A stretch of 64,000 bases of DNA from an uncultured Desulfosarcina sp. (GCF_963668215.1 NZ_OY764190.1:4092001-4156000); one strand, 5' to 3'; counted from the first letter of the stretch, positions 25,758 to 34,793 are shown. Numbers and translations are program-made. Notes: generated from the letters alone by a model not told the origin.

Positions 25758-27290
25758 TTATCTGTTTAACCATACCGACTCCAGGCGTACAATGCCATTT
25801 TTAATCGATGAAAGTCCTTCAAGCTTTTTGCTGGCAATCACATGGCTGCGCATGCCGCCGCGATACAAAAGAGGGACATCGTCGTTGATCAGGCGGGCGA
25901 TCTTACAGAGAATTTCGTTTCGCCGGTCTGGATCGGTTTCCATGCGCTGGGCAACCAGCAGTCTGTCCATCTCGGGATTGTTGTACCGGGAGAAATTGGC
26001 CCGGCTTTTCGAATGGAGCGATAAAAACAGCGCCGGTCCCTGATCCGGGCGGGATGAAATCCGCCATGTGGATACCTGGTATTGTCCGCTGAGCACTTTT
26101 TTGATTACCGGGCCGAAATCGAATCCTGCCGGATTCGCCGTCACCCCCACATCCTTGAAAAGCCGCTGGGTGATCTCCCCGGTGTCCCGGCCCCGTTTCG
26201 AACTGCTGTGCAGCACCTCGAATTCGACCGGCTGGCCATATTCCGCCAATAGCTTGCGGGCCTTGTCCGGATTGTATGCGCGATACCCGTCGCTGCTGCA
26301 TGCGCACTGGCTCCCGAAGGGATGGTGAACCACCGGAATGCTGCCTTTGTAAACCATTTCAACCTGGCGTTCCTGGTTGTGTGCATGGGCTATCGCCCTG
26401 CGCACATTGACGTCATCAAGTGGCGGGACCGATGTATTGAGGATAAAGATTTCAGCGCCGTTGTCTTCACTGGCGTAAACCTTGAGCGAGTTATCCGTTT
26501 TTGCCTTGTTGATGAGGTTGCCCCGGTCCATCCAGATGACATCCACCTGGCCGGACTGCAGGCTGGCGTAGCGGGTTTGGGAATCGGTCATGGGTTTGAA
26601 AACGATTTCGTCGACAAAGGGAACGTCTTTTCTCCAGTAGTCGGGATTTTTTACAACCGTGAAGGCGTCTCCCGATTTCCACTCTTTGAGCTTGAACGGT
26701 CCGGTGCCCACCGGCGCGCGGTTCTGATTGCCCGATTCCACGGATTTGCTCGATGGAATGAGTTGAACCAATCCCCGCGTGCTACTGATCACGCGTTTAA
26801 ACGGAAGCCAGGGATGTTTCAAATTGTACTGGATCGTGTATTCGTCCAACTTTGTCACGTTGACGATGGGTCCCATCGCGGCCCGTCCGCGGAATTTGTT
26901 TTCCGGGTTTAAAAGACGGTTCCAGTGATGTACGACCGCATCGGCATTAAATGCAGTGCCATCATGAAACTTGACGTTCTTACGCAGGTTAACGGTCCAT
27001 GTCTTTCCATCTTCGCTTTGTTCTGCGTTCAGGCCGAGCACAGGAATCAGGTGCTCTTCGTTGTCCATTCGGAACAGGGGCTCCATAATGGTGTTGGCGG
27101 CGATTGAACCGTTGATGGCCAGGCGAGAGCTTGATTGGAGAACCTCGAACCCGGCAAAGTCGTTTTCGGTACCGAACCGCAGCGTCCCGCCCATCCTGGG
27201 GCCGGCAGCCAAAGAGATGCTGACGCAAAATACACTCATCAAGAAAAGCATCAAAACGGACATGGTGTGCAGCTGAATCTTCTTTTTCAT
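25758..27290 (-). CDS. peptide-type ABC importer, substrate-binding protein (SBP family 5)
   Basis: A 510-residue periplasmic protein with GGGGGAG upstream of its ATG and a signal peptide ending ISLAAGP. The family 5 pattern is clear: LNAEQSEDGKTWTVNLRKNVKFHDG is the diagnostic segment, followed by FNADAVVHHWNRLL, GTGPFKLKEWKSGD, and the ligand-lobe residues near VRRAIAHAHNQER. It leads the operon binding protein, permease, permease, ATPase, ATPase. Close relatives bind peptides, nickel, glutathione or sugars, and nothing in the sequence selects one. There is no lipobox, so the protein is free in the periplasm. Confidence 0.92.
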   Translation of the reverse strand: MKKKIQLHTMSVLMLFLMSVFCVSISLAAGPRMGGTLRFGTENDFAGFEVLQSSSRLAINGSIAANTIMEPLFRMDNEEHLIPVLGLNAEQSEDGKTWTVNLRKNVKFHDGTAFNADAVVHHWNRLLNPENKFRGRAAMGPIVNVTKLDEYTIQYNLKHPWLPFKRVISSTRGLVQLIPSSKSVESGNQNRAPVGTGPFKLKEWKSGDAFTVVKNPDYWRKDVPFVDEIVFKPMTDSQTRYASLQSGQVDVIWMDRGNLINKAKTDNSLKVYASEDNGAEIFILNTSVPPLDDVNVRRAIAHAHNQERQVEMVYKGSIPVVHHPFGSQCACSSDGYRAYNPDKARKLLAEYGQPVEFEVLHSSSKRGRDTGEITQRLFKDVGVTANPAGFDFGPVIKKVLSGQYQVSTWRISSRPDQGPALFLSLHSKSRANFSRYNNPEMDRLLVAQRMETDPDRRNEILCKIARLINDDVPLLYRGGMRSHVIASKKLEGLSSIKNGIVRLESVWLNR

Positions 27291-27324
27291 TGCTCCCCCT
27301 TTGGTTGGTATGGATACGCCCGCT

Positions 27325-28191
27325 TTATCGGGAAACCGTTGCCTGAACGAAAAGGAACATGTCGGAAACGTTTCTGCGTTTGCAATAGGCTTGCTGGTAA
27401 TCCCTGCTGGAGAGATTTCTTACGACTTGAAAACCGCGTTTTTTCATGAACGCGAAGATTTCATCCGGTTTTATGCCAAACAGGAGTTCTTCTCCGATGC
27501 GCTTCAATCCTTCGCGCAGCGCCTTGGCTTCCGGTAAGCGTGTGGTCCCGTCAGCGACCGTGGGTGGAAAGTAATCGAAAACGATGCCGCTTTTGGAAGG
27601 AGTATGATGGTTGATGAAATCAAGCGTCCGATCGACGGCAGATGCGGAGATGTAGTAGGTAATACCCTCCCAGATAAACAGGGTTTTCAATCGGTCATCG
27701 TAGCCGCAGGAAAACAATTTTTCGGAAAGTTCTTCCTTGGCGAAATCGATCGGAATGTGCCGGATGGATGATGCATTCCAATCCAGGTGATTTTGAATGA
27801 TCGCCAGCTTTCTCTTCTGGGTGGTCGGGTGATCGAGTTCAAAAACCGTCGTCTTTTCTTTGATGGCTCTGAATCGAAACGCCCGGGTGTCATATCCGGC
27901 ACCAAGAATGACGAGTTGCTGAAGGCCGTCGTTGATTGCTTCTTCAAGACAGTCGTCGATGAACCGCGTGCGGGCAAGGATGGAATTGCAGACGCCCGGG
28001 AAATGGGTTTCCCAATCCGAAATGGCGATCTCGATTTGATCGGTTCTGTCTGCTGAAGAGAGGATGCGGTCCGGCATGAAATAAACGGCATACGGATCGT
28101 GGCAGATCCGTTCGCTTTCAGGTCGCATCGCTTCATGGGCCCTGAGAAGCGCATTATTCTCCGCAGTGATACTGGATTGATCGCCCTTCAT
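27325..28191 (-). CDS. SAM-dependent methyltransferase, LCMT/PPM1-like (TIGR00027 type)
   Basis: The ATG at 28191 has GGAGG six bases upstream; an ATG 18 bases earlier lacks one. The 288-residue product has the class I methyltransferase fold of the leucine carboxyl methyltransferase-like group. It shows LVILGAGYDTRAFRF as the SAM-binding loop, VFELDHPTTQKRK as the acidic second strand and IWEGITYYIS as motif IV. The N-terminal sequence ENNALLRAHEAMRP and ICHDPYA is typical of the bacterial subgroup, whose substrates are mostly unknown. A TetR gene lies upstream on the same strand, and a palindrome in front of this gene repeats that regulator's own operator. Confidence 0.85.
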   Translation of the reverse strand: MKGDQSSITAENNALLRAHEAMRPESERICHDPYAVYFMPDRILSSADRTDQIEIAISDWETHFPGVCNSILARTRFIDDCLEEAINDGLQQLVILGAGYDTRAFRFRAIKEKTTVFELDHPTTQKRKLAIIQNHLDWNASSIRHIPIDFAKEELSEKLFSCGYDDRLKTLFIWEGITYYISASAVDRTLDFINHHTPSKSGIVFDYFPPTVADGTTRLPEAKALREGLKRIGEELLFGIKPDEIFAFMKKRGFQVVRNLSSRDYQQAYCKRRNVSDMFLFVQATVSR

Positions 28192-28218
28192 GCCGGACCT
28201 CCAATACACACTTTAAGA

Positions 28219-28244
28219 AAACGACCGTTACATTACATCTGTTG
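28219..28244 (-). promoter_or_regulatory. putative TetR operator before the methyltransferase gene
   Basis: A 26-base stretch agreeing at 19 of 26 positions with the palindrome at 28923-28948, including the shared core GTTACAT and TGTTG. It lies 28 bases ahead of the methyltransferase start, where a bound repressor would block transcription or initiation. Confidence 0.55.
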
Positions 28245-28283
28245 CTTTAACCCTAAAAAAATATCCCCTCTCAATTCAGCCGG

Positions 28284-28874
28284 CTACTCTTTGAATTCTT
28301 CATATAATCCGCGGTTTACTTTTCTCAAAAATTCGGCCAGGGTATAGCCCATTTCTTCTGCCAGGATGGAATCTTCCGTTATCGGTGTCTTAAACCAACC
28401 GTTGCTGATGAGATAGGATAAGCCGTGGATCATGATCCACCTTGCTGCGCGGATCTTGTGTTTGGACTCAAGCGGCAACTCCTTGAATCGATCGTCCGAT
28501 GCCAGTTCCTCTCCCAGTTTGACCCAGTGCTGCCTGGCAAACTGCCTTTGAAAGGGGGTATGTTTTTCATCGTTGATGCAGCGAAACAAATGCTTTTCCT
28601 GACTTGCGAAAAGTACATATCCCAAAGCCTGGTCGAGCCACTTGTCACCCGTCCGCTCCTGACTCAGGAAATCGACAAAGTGGGCCAGTATTTTTTTAAC
28701 AACCTCCGCTTCGATGTTTTCCATCGAATTGAAATAATCGTAGATGGGTCGCGTCGATGAGTTGAGTTCATTGGCAATTGTGCGAGCCGAGAAGCCCTCC
28801 CAACCCTGTTTGCGAACTACCTGAAATGCGGCTTCGATGACATCTTCTGGACTGAAGCGTTGTTTGGGAGGCAT
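28284..28874 (-). CDS. TetR-family transcriptional regulator
   Basis: A 196-residue protein with the N-terminal TetR helix-turn-helix: FSPEDVIEAAFQVVRKQGWEGFSARTIANELNSSTRPIYDYFNS. In full-length repressors this is followed by an all-helical ligand domain, which here spans residues 60-196. It is encoded just upstream of, and co-oriented with, the methyltransferase gene. A near-perfect palindrome lies 49 bases before its start and a degenerate copy before the methyltransferase, so autoregulation and control of that gene are likely. Whether the ABC importer further downstream is also under its control is open. The inducer is unknown. Confidence 0.88.
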   Translation of the reverse strand: MPPKQRFSPEDVIEAAFQVVRKQGWEGFSARTIANELNSSTRPIYDYFNSMENIEAEVVKKILAHFVDFLSQERTGDKWLDQALGYVLFASQEKHLFRCINDEKHTPFQRQFARQHWVKLGEELASDDRFKELPLESKHKIRAARWIMIHGLSYLISNGWFKTPITEDSILAEEMGYTLAEFLRKVNRGLYEEFKE

Positions 28875-28922
28875 ATTCTTCCGAATCTTCGTTAGATATT
28901 GAATTTATAACTTATTTAAAGA

Positions 28923-28948
28923 CAACATTCGTTACATAACGTATGTTG
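28923..28948 (-). promoter_or_regulatory. putative TetR autoregulatory operator
   Basis: A 26-base inverted repeat with half-sites CAACAT-N-CGTTA and TAACG-N-ATGTTG around a two-base centre. All paired positions match apart from the N positions and the centre. It lies 49 bases upstream of the TetR start codon. This size and symmetry are typical of TetR-family operators. Confidence 0.65.
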
Positions 28949-29083
28949 CTATGAATTGCAAGACCCTATTTTGATCAAGCGGCGAGTCTTGTCCATTCCC
29001 ATATGTCGGGTATGGCCGCAATTCTCAGAAATGCCGCGTACCGGTACAAAGTTGAACCGAACGCCAGAAACTACGTTTGTTTT

Positions 29084-29144
29084 CCCCCGGTTTTTTGGTA
29101 AACGGCACGTTCCCATCGCATTGAAACGGTGGTTTTTGCATCTC
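29084..29144 (-). repeat. stand-alone copy of the LEA14 3'-end repeat (copy R2)
   Basis: On the minus strand it encodes CDGNVPFTK, but the stop codon has become a lysine codon, so it is a decayed fragment. The remaining part of the gene-free stretch 28875-29410 holds the TetR operator and a short open segment at 29246-29334 (LLDKAAYKGQWW and onward) that could be a gene remnant. The rest is featureless. Confidence 0.55.
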
Positions 29145-29410
29145 GATGGCAGCCATTCCATCATTTCCTGTGATCGTATTTCATTCAGTTTGTGAGTTTG
29201 GCTCATTATTTTAAACTTTATCTGCTGTTCGGCCGATAACCGAATAAACACCTGCTGGACAAGGCCGCGTACAAGGGGCAATGGTGGTTTATTGTAAAAC
29301 CGGTTCACAACGCATTGGAATCAAGATTTCGGTGACAGGTGAACGCGCTCGTCTTGATGGCGCCAACCACGCCGGTTCTGGCCCCAGGGACGGACGATAA
29401 GGAGAGCCAG

Positions 29411-30277
29411 ATGAAGGTTTCAAGAAGACAGTTTTTCAAGGGTATCGGCGGACTGGTGGTGGCATCGAGCCTTTCCCCTGCAAAACCCGCGGACGCAGTT
29501 CCGAAAGACGCCTCTGGATCACCCGGGCAGGGTGAGGTCGAGATTACCTGGCTGGGCCACGGCGGCTTTCTTTTTAAATCGGTGAGCGGAAAAACCATCC
29601 TGCTGGATCCATGGCTTCATACCAACCCGAAGGTTCCCGGGAAATACAAAAAACCCGGGTGCTTTGGCAAAGTGGACTTTATTTTGTGGACCCATGGTCA
29701 TGTGGATCATTTCATGCTCACCGACGCCAAAAAACTGGTGGCTGAATACAGACCGAAAATTGTGGCGCCATGGGAACTCAGTTTTTTTATAAAGTCCCAG
29801 ATCCCCGAAGCCAGGTGCCAGACCTTTGTCCTGGGCAATAAAGGGGCCACGTCCGATTTTGACGGCGTCAAGATCACCATGACCGAAGCCTATCACTCTG
29901 CCGGTGCGCAGTTGACCGGGTTTGAAGGTGTCAACAAGTTTGTCGGCGAGGCTTCCGGCTACATCATCGAATTTGAAAACGGATTTAAAATATACCACTC
30001 GGGCGATACGGCCTTAATGGGGGATATGAAAACCATTATCGGCGATTTTCACAAACCGGACATGGCCATTCTTCCCATTGGCGGGGTTTTTACAATGGGT
30101 CCCAAAGAAGCTGCCTTTGCCTGCAAGCTGATTGGTTCCCGATATGTGGTACCTGAACATTTCGGGACGTTCCCGGTTCTTGAGCAGTCTGCCGACAGTT
30201 TTGTAAAAGAACTGGAAAAGGTAGCGCCAGGCACCCAACCCATGGTCATTCAATGCGGCGAAACACTGCGTATGTAA
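29411..30277 (+). CDS. Tat-exported metallo-beta-lactamase-fold hydrolase (UPF0173/UlaG-like)
   Basis: The start is the ATG at 29411, with GGAGAG upstream, which gives a twin-arginine signal: SRRQFFKG followed by a hydrophobic run and an A-D-A cleavage region. The mature enzyme is of the UPF0173/L-ascorbate-6-phosphate lactonase-like branch. It has WLGHGGFLF, the metal motif H95-x-H97-x-D99-H100 within WTHGHVDHF, the strand with AYHSAGAQ, YHSGDTALMGD and a closing VPEHFGTFP. Most relatives are cytoplasmic and lack a signal, so a folded, metal-loaded enzyme exported to the periplasm is notable. A cofactor-bearing enzyme suits Tat export. Substrate unknown. It is followed by a sensor kinase 22 bases later. 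Confidence 0.87.
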   Translation: MKVSRRQFFKGIGGLVVASSLSPAKPADAVPKDASGSPGQGEVEITWLGHGGFLFKSVSGKTILLDPWLHTNPKVPGKYKKPGCFGKVDFILWTHGHVDHFMLTDAKKLVAEYRPKIVAPWELSFFIKSQIPEARCQTFVLGNKGATSDFDGVKITMTEAYHSAGAQLTGFEGVNKFVGEASGYIIEFENGFKIYHSGDTALMGDMKTIIGDFHKPDMAILPIGGVFTMGPKEAAFACKLIGSRYVVPEHFGTFPVLEQSADSFVKELEKVAPGTQPMVIQCGETLRM

Positions 30278-30299
30278 GGCGCCGGAGAGCATACCAGCG

Positions 30300-32612
30300 A
30301 TGCAATTTCATCCGCTTATCTCAAGATCGGGACTGTTTTTTAAAATCACCCTGTTGGTTTCCCTCATCCTGATCCTTGCCATCGTTTCCATTACGGCCAT
30401 TTCCATCAGCAAGGAAACCCACACAATCACCAGCAAACTCATTGAAAAGAACATGACCATCTCCAGGCAGATGGCTGTAGGTGTGAAGAATGCGTTCTGG
30501 TCGTTGAACTGGCATTTTGTGGAAAAACAGATGCAGGGCATTGCCGAACTAAGCGATATCACTTTTCTGAAGCTGATTAAGCCGGATGGCGAGATTTATT
30601 TGTCTGCAGGTTCAAGACTATGCGGAGAAGAGCAGGTTACACAATGGCTGGACGTCGATGAAAAGCAGGGGTTGAAACAAATTGTCTGCCCAATAAACGG
30701 CAGCGTTGTCCAGATGATTGTAACGCCTGTCGAGGTTGGACAAGACAGCTGGGTGCTGCTGACCGGGCTCTCGTTGAAAGAGGTGGATGATGCGCGTCGT
30801 GATATCATTGTGCAAAACATCCTTTTGGGTCTCGTCATTCTTTTAACCGGGGTGCTGGTCTCTTTTTTCTTTGCCAGGGGCATGCTCCGGCCTGTCCGGG
30901 ATTTTGTCCTGGGCACCCGGGAAATCGGAAGCGGCAACCTCGATTACCGGATAAAAATCAAAAGCCGCGACGAAATCGGCAACTTGGCGGACGCGTTTAA
31001 CAAAATGGCCCAAGACCTGAAAAGAACCACTGCATCGCGGGACCAGCTGGCGGCCGAGATAAACGAACGCCGGCAGGCAGAGAGAGCCCTTCGGGAAAGC
31101 GAGGAAAAATTTTCGAAAGTGTTTCACTATGCGCCCATGATGATTTTCATCAGTTGCATAGAGGATGGCACCTTCCTTGACGTCAACAACAAGTTTTGCG
31201 AGGTGTTCGGGATTAGTCGTGAGGAGGCGATCGGCAACTCTTCCGTTGGGCTGAACTGGGTAACGCCTGAAGATCGAGACCGGATTAAAAAGGAACTGGA
31301 GACGCACCAGAAAATCAGGCGAGTAGAATTAAAACTGAAGGCAAAAAACGGAAAAGAGGTGTACTGCCTTTATTATGGAGAATTGGTTACGATCGATAAC
31401 CAGGTACGGCTGCTTTCCATCGGTCTGGATATCACCGAGCAGAAGCGGCTTGAGGCCTACCTTCAGAGGGCCCAGAAGATGGAAGCCATCGGCGAACTGG
31501 TAGGCGGTGTGGCCCATGACCTGAACAACATTCTGTCCGGCCTGGTCAGTTATCCGGAATTAATGCTACTGGACCTGCCCGAGGACAGCCCTTTGCGAAA
31601 ACCTGTTTTGACCATACAAAAATCAGGTCAGAAAGCGGCGGCCATTGTTCAGGACCTGCTGACGATGGCGAGAAGAGGCGTGGCGGTAACGGAAATCGTC
31701 AATTTGAACGACATCATTTTAGAGTACCTCAATTCACCGGAATACCATAAGCTGAAAAAATTTCATCCTGCTGTCTGGCTGGAAAAAGATCTTGCAACCG
31801 ATCTTCCAAACGTATCCGGTTCGCCGGTCCATTTATCCAAAACCATAATGAACCTTGTATCCAATGCCGCTGAAGCCATGCCCAATGGGGGTACGATTTG
31901 TATGTCAACGGCCAATTGTCTTTTGGACAAGCCAGTGCGCGGCTACAGTCATGTAGAGAAAGGAGAATACGTCGTCTTTTCCATATCCGATACCGGCGAG
32001 GGAATTTTGCCTGAGGATAAAGAGAGAATATTCGAGCCGTTTTACACGAAAAAGAAAATGGGCAGGAGTGGAACCGGTTTGGGCATGACCGTGGTTTTGG
32101 GAACCGTAACCGACCATAAGGGGTATATCGATGTTTGGAGCCAGAAAGGGAAGGGAACCGTTTTTACGCTCTATTTTCCGGTAACTCGAGAGATAGCGAC
32201 CGAACAGAGGACACTTACCTCAATTGAAACGTATATGGGTAAAAAAGAGACCATTCTTGTCGTAGATGATGTTCTGGAACAACGGGAAATTGCATCGGGA
32301 ATACTGAAAAAACTGAATTATACCGTCACATCGGTTTCAAGCGGTGAAAAAGCGATCGAATACCTGAAAGAAAGCAGGGTTGACCTGCTCATTCTGGACA
32401 TGATCATGGACCCTGGAATCGACGGGCTTGAAACCTATAGAAAGATACTTGAACTAAATCCCGGTCAGAAAGCCATCATTGCCAGCGGGTATTCAGAAAC
32501 AGATCGTGCTAAAGAAGTGCAGGAGATCGGCGCTGGTCAGTATATCAAAAAACCGTATTCAATAGAAGAAATCGGCATTGCTGTAAAAGAAGTATTTAAA
32601 GCCATTCCCTGA
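30300..32612 (+). CDS. hybrid sensor histidine kinase/response regulator
   Basis: A 770-residue inner-membrane protein. The order is: helix 1 (about 12-34), a periplasmic sensor loop of about 135 residues, helix 2 (about 175-197), a HAMP linker and a short coiled coil. A PAS domain (about 265-385, DVNNKFCEVFGISREEAIG) comes next. The histidine-phosphotransfer region has GGVAHDLNNILSGL with the phosphorylated histidine near 405. The ATPase domain carries N-box (MNLVSNAAEAMPNGG) and G-boxes (DTGEGILPEDKERIFEPFYTKK, GTGLGM). A receiver domain has its aspartate at 700 (LLILDMIMD). No separate regulator gene adjoins it. The gene is complete. It may respond to the same condition as the upstream Tat-exported hydrolase. 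Confidence 0.93.
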   Translation: MQFHPLISRSGLFFKITLLVSLILILAIVSITAISISKETHTITSKLIEKNMTISRQMAVGVKNAFWSLNWHFVEKQMQGIAELSDITFLKLIKPDGEIYLSAGSRLCGEEQVTQWLDVDEKQGLKQIVCPINGSVVQMIVTPVEVGQDSWVLLTGLSLKEVDDARRDIIVQNILLGLVILLTGVLVSFFFARGMLRPVRDFVLGTREIGSGNLDYRIKIKSRDEIGNLADAFNKMAQDLKRTTASRDQLAAEINERRQAERALRESEEKFSKVFHYAPMMIFISCIEDGTFLDVNNKFCEVFGISREEAIGNSSVGLNWVTPEDRDRIKKELETHQKIRRVELKLKAKNGKEVYCLYYGELVTIDNQVRLLSIGLDITEQKRLEAYLQRAQKMEAIGELVGGVAHDLNNILSGLVSYPELMLLDLPEDSPLRKPVLTIQKSGQKAAAIVQDLLTMARRGVAVTEIVNLNDIILEYLNSPEYHKLKKFHPAVWLEKDLATDLPNVSGSPVHLSKTIMNLVSNAAEAMPNGGTICMSTANCLLDKPVRGYSHVEKGEYVVFSISDTGEGILPEDKERIFEPFYTKKKMGRSGTGLGMTVVLGTVTDHKGYIDVWSQKGKGTVFTLYFPVTREIATEQRTLTSIETYMGKKETILVVDDVLEQREIASGILKKLNYTVTSVSSGEKAIEYLKESRVDLLILDMIMDPGIDGLETYRKILELNPGQKAIIASGYSETDRAKEVQEIGAGQYIKKPYSIEEIGIAVKEVFKAIP

Positions 32613-32734
32613 TAGTACTCAGTATTTTCATAAATGCCCCCAAGGCTTTTCGAACGGGTGTTTGCAAGTAGCTGAATTCAAATCCGATGTGAAAAAATAA
32701 CCTGTTGTAAAGGCATACGGGATAGGTCATAAAA

Positions 32735-33935
32735 TGGATTAGTTTCGATTTGATCTGACAACGCACTTGAAAAAGTGAGGGTTACCGGTTTTGATGAAGG
32801 TGGCAACCAAACCACCAAAACCATAGGAGGTAACCCTCATGCTGAATGGTACCAAAACCGTCATCAAACACAAGATCGGATTGTTGAACCTGGCCGAGGA
32901 ACTGGGCAACGTATCCAAAGCCTGCCGGATCATGGGGCTTTCCCGTGACACCTTTTACCGCTATCAAAATGCCGTTGAACAAGGCGGCGTCGATGCCCTC
33001 GTCGATCAAAACCGCCGCAAACCCAATATTAAAAACCGCACAGACGAAATAACCGAGGCTGCTGTCGTAGCCTATGCCGTTGAACAACCGGCCTTTGGCC
33101 AAGTGCGTGCCAGCAACGAATTGCGTAAGCGGGGCGTGTTCATTTCCCCCAGTGGTGTCCGGTGTGTATGGCTGCGTCACCAATTGGCTCGCTTTAAAGA
33201 CCGGCTCAAGGCCCTTGAGGACAAAATGGCCAAGGAGAATCTGATTCTTACCGAAAGCCAGGTCCAGGCATTAGAACGGAAAAAGCAAGACGACATCGCT
33301 GCTGGGGAGATCGAGACGGCTCATCCAGGTTATCTGGGATCACAGGATACCTTTTATGTCGGAACCCTTAAGGGCGTGGGCAGGATCTATCAGCAAACCT
33401 TTATCGATACGTATGCCAAGGTCGGTTTTGCCAAACTCTATACCACCAAGACGCCGATCACTGCTGCCGATTTGCTCAATGATAAGGTGCTGCCCTTTTA
33501 TGAAAAGCATGAGTTGCCGCTGCTTCGCGTCTTAACCGACAGGGGTACCGAGTATTGCGGCAAAGCTGAAACCCACGATTATCAATTGTATCTGGCTATT
33601 AACGACATCGAACACACCAAGACCAAGGCCAGATCGCCGCAAACCAACGGTATCTGCGAACGCTTCCACAAAACCATGCTACAGGAATTTTATCAGGTGA
33701 CCTTCAGAAAGAAGATTTATCGGGATATCGAAACGCTTCAGTTTGATCTTGACCTGTGGCTTGAACAGTACAATCATGAGCGAACCCATCAGGGGAAAAT
33801 GTGCTGCGGCAGAACCCCGATGGAAACCCTTGAAGATGGCAAACGACTCTGGGAAGAGAAAAAAATAGCCTGAACTTGACCTGACAGACACCTTCTCAGA
33901 ATCGGTAACTGTCAGATCAAATCTGAACTTCTACA
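32735..33935 (+). mobile_element. IS481-family insertion sequence, intact
   Basis: About 1201 bp bounded by 26-base imperfect inverted repeats (20 of 26 positions match). The outer ends begin TG, and the inner halves share GATTTGATCTGACA exactly. The right end reads TGTAGAAG inward, as IS481 ends do. The 7-base direct repeat CATAAAA at 32728-32734 and 33936-33942 fits a target-site duplication. One transposase gene is inside. The element sits between the sensor kinase and the LEA14-like gene and disrupts no visible coding region. Confidence 0.85.
32839..33873 (+). CDS. IS481-family transposase
   Basis: A 344-residue transposase with GGAGG ahead of its ATG. The N-terminal helix-turn-helix region (NLAEELGNVSKACRIMGLSRDTFYRY) binds the ends. 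The integrase-type core has a first aspartate in SQDTFYVG, the second in VLTDRGTEYCG and the catalytic glutamate in QTNGICERFHKT, so the DDE triad is complete. The tail (YNHERTHQGKMCCGRTPMETL) is diagnostic of IS481. The frame is uninterrupted and the terminal repeats are present, so the element is probably still able to move. Confidence 0.93.
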   Translation: MLNGTKTVIKHKIGLLNLAEELGNVSKACRIMGLSRDTFYRYQNAVEQGGVDALVDQNRRKPNIKNRTDEITEAAVVAYAVEQPAFGQVRASNELRKRGVFISPSGVRCVWLRHQLARFKDRLKALEDKMAKENLILTESQVQALERKKQDDIAAGEIETAHPGYLGSQDTFYVGTLKGVGRIYQQTFIDTYAKVGFAKLYTTKTPITAADLLNDKVLPFYEKHELPLLRVLTDRGTEYCGKAETHDYQLYLAINDIEHTKTKARSPQTNGICERFHKTMLQEFYQVTFRKKIYRDIETLQFDLDLWLEQYNHERTHQGKMCCGRTPMETLEDGKRLWEEKKIA

Positions 33936-33965
33936 CATAAAATCGTATCTATGCTTTCCCCCCTT

Positions 33966-34793
33966 TTATTTGGTAAAAGGCACGTTCCCATCGAACGCAA
34001 ACGGAATCTTTTGCGTACCCGCCGAAGTGTTCGTGAGCATATTTCCGGTTAACAGGCATCGGGCGGAAGATCCCGAGAGAAGGGTCCTGGCGTTGCGGCC
34101 CAACTCCAGAAAGTTCAGGTTCAGGTCCAGGTCCATCATCGTACGGCCATTGGCGCCTAGGGCATTGCTCATGCTGGCTTTGCCCTCCGCCAGTTTCACA
34201 TCCCCCAATTGGGCTGCGTACTCCAGGCCGTCCATTTTCATGGCAAAAGCATTGGGGTTTTTCATTCCCAGGGTCAGTTTCAGTTTGGCACCGGTGAGAG
34301 AAAAGCTGTCGATCTTGATATTCTCCACGGTGATGTCGGGCAGCTTGGGGACATCCAGTTTGCCGGAGGAGCTGTACGGAATGCGGAACGGTCCCACGGC
34401 CGCGGACCCGCTGATGCGGTAATCCAACTGGTCGGCGCCCACCAATTGTGAAAGCGAATTGAAGAAGTCCAGATAGTTGATGGTGACCGGAATCTCTAAA
34501 GGAGAGGTTCCCGATGCCGCCAGGTCGAGGCCCTGGGAGAGCTGGCTGCTGACCAGGCGGTTGCCGTTGATGTCCAGGTCGTAGAGGATGTCGTTCAGGT
34601 GCACGCCCACCGGATTAGGGTTGGACACGTTGAACCGGAAGAGAAATGTTCCCTCCAGCAGGGACATTTCCCGGGTCCCCAGGCTGTCGAAGGTGATTTC
34701 GGGTTTCTGGATCAATTGCTCGATGGTGGCGCAGCCGCCGAGCATGAGAAGAAAAACCGTGCAAATGATGATGGTTGTCCTTTTTGGGTTCAT
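33966..34793 (-). CDS. LEA14-like (WHy domain) lipoprotein
   Basis: A 275-residue lipoprotein with AAGGAGG upstream and a lipobox (LMLGGC, cysteine 21). Two tandem late-embryogenesis-abundant type 2/WHy beta domains follow: LEGTFLFRFNVSNPNPVGVHLND (first) and LTGAKLKLTLGMKNPNAFAMKMDGLEY (second), each with the NPN/NPNA motif of the family. Bacterial members are periplasmic and often linked to desiccation or envelope stress. It is the last gene of the HAD-ProX-agmatinase operon, 44 bases after the agmatinase-type gene. Its 3' end is a repeat that recurs, detached, at two other places in this window. Confidence 0.85.
   Translation of the reverse strand: MNPKRTTIIICTVFLLMLGGCATIEQLIQKPEITFDSLGTREMSLLEGTFLFRFNVSNPNPVGVHLNDILYDLDINGNRLVSSQLSQGLDLAASGTSPLEIPVTINYLDFFNSLSQLVGADQLDYRISGSAAVGPFRIPYSSSGKLDVPKLPDITVENIKIDSFSLTGAKLKLTLGMKNPNAFAMKMDGLEYAAQLGDVKLAEGKASMSNALGANGRTMMDLDLNLNFLELGRNARTLLSGSSARCLLTGNMLTNTSAGTQKIPFAFDGNVPFTK

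Noticed and set aside
29246..29334. Open segment reading LLDKAAYKGQWW as a possible gene remnant
   Set aside because: Only about 30 codons, no recognised family and no start; noted but too weak to call a pseudogene.
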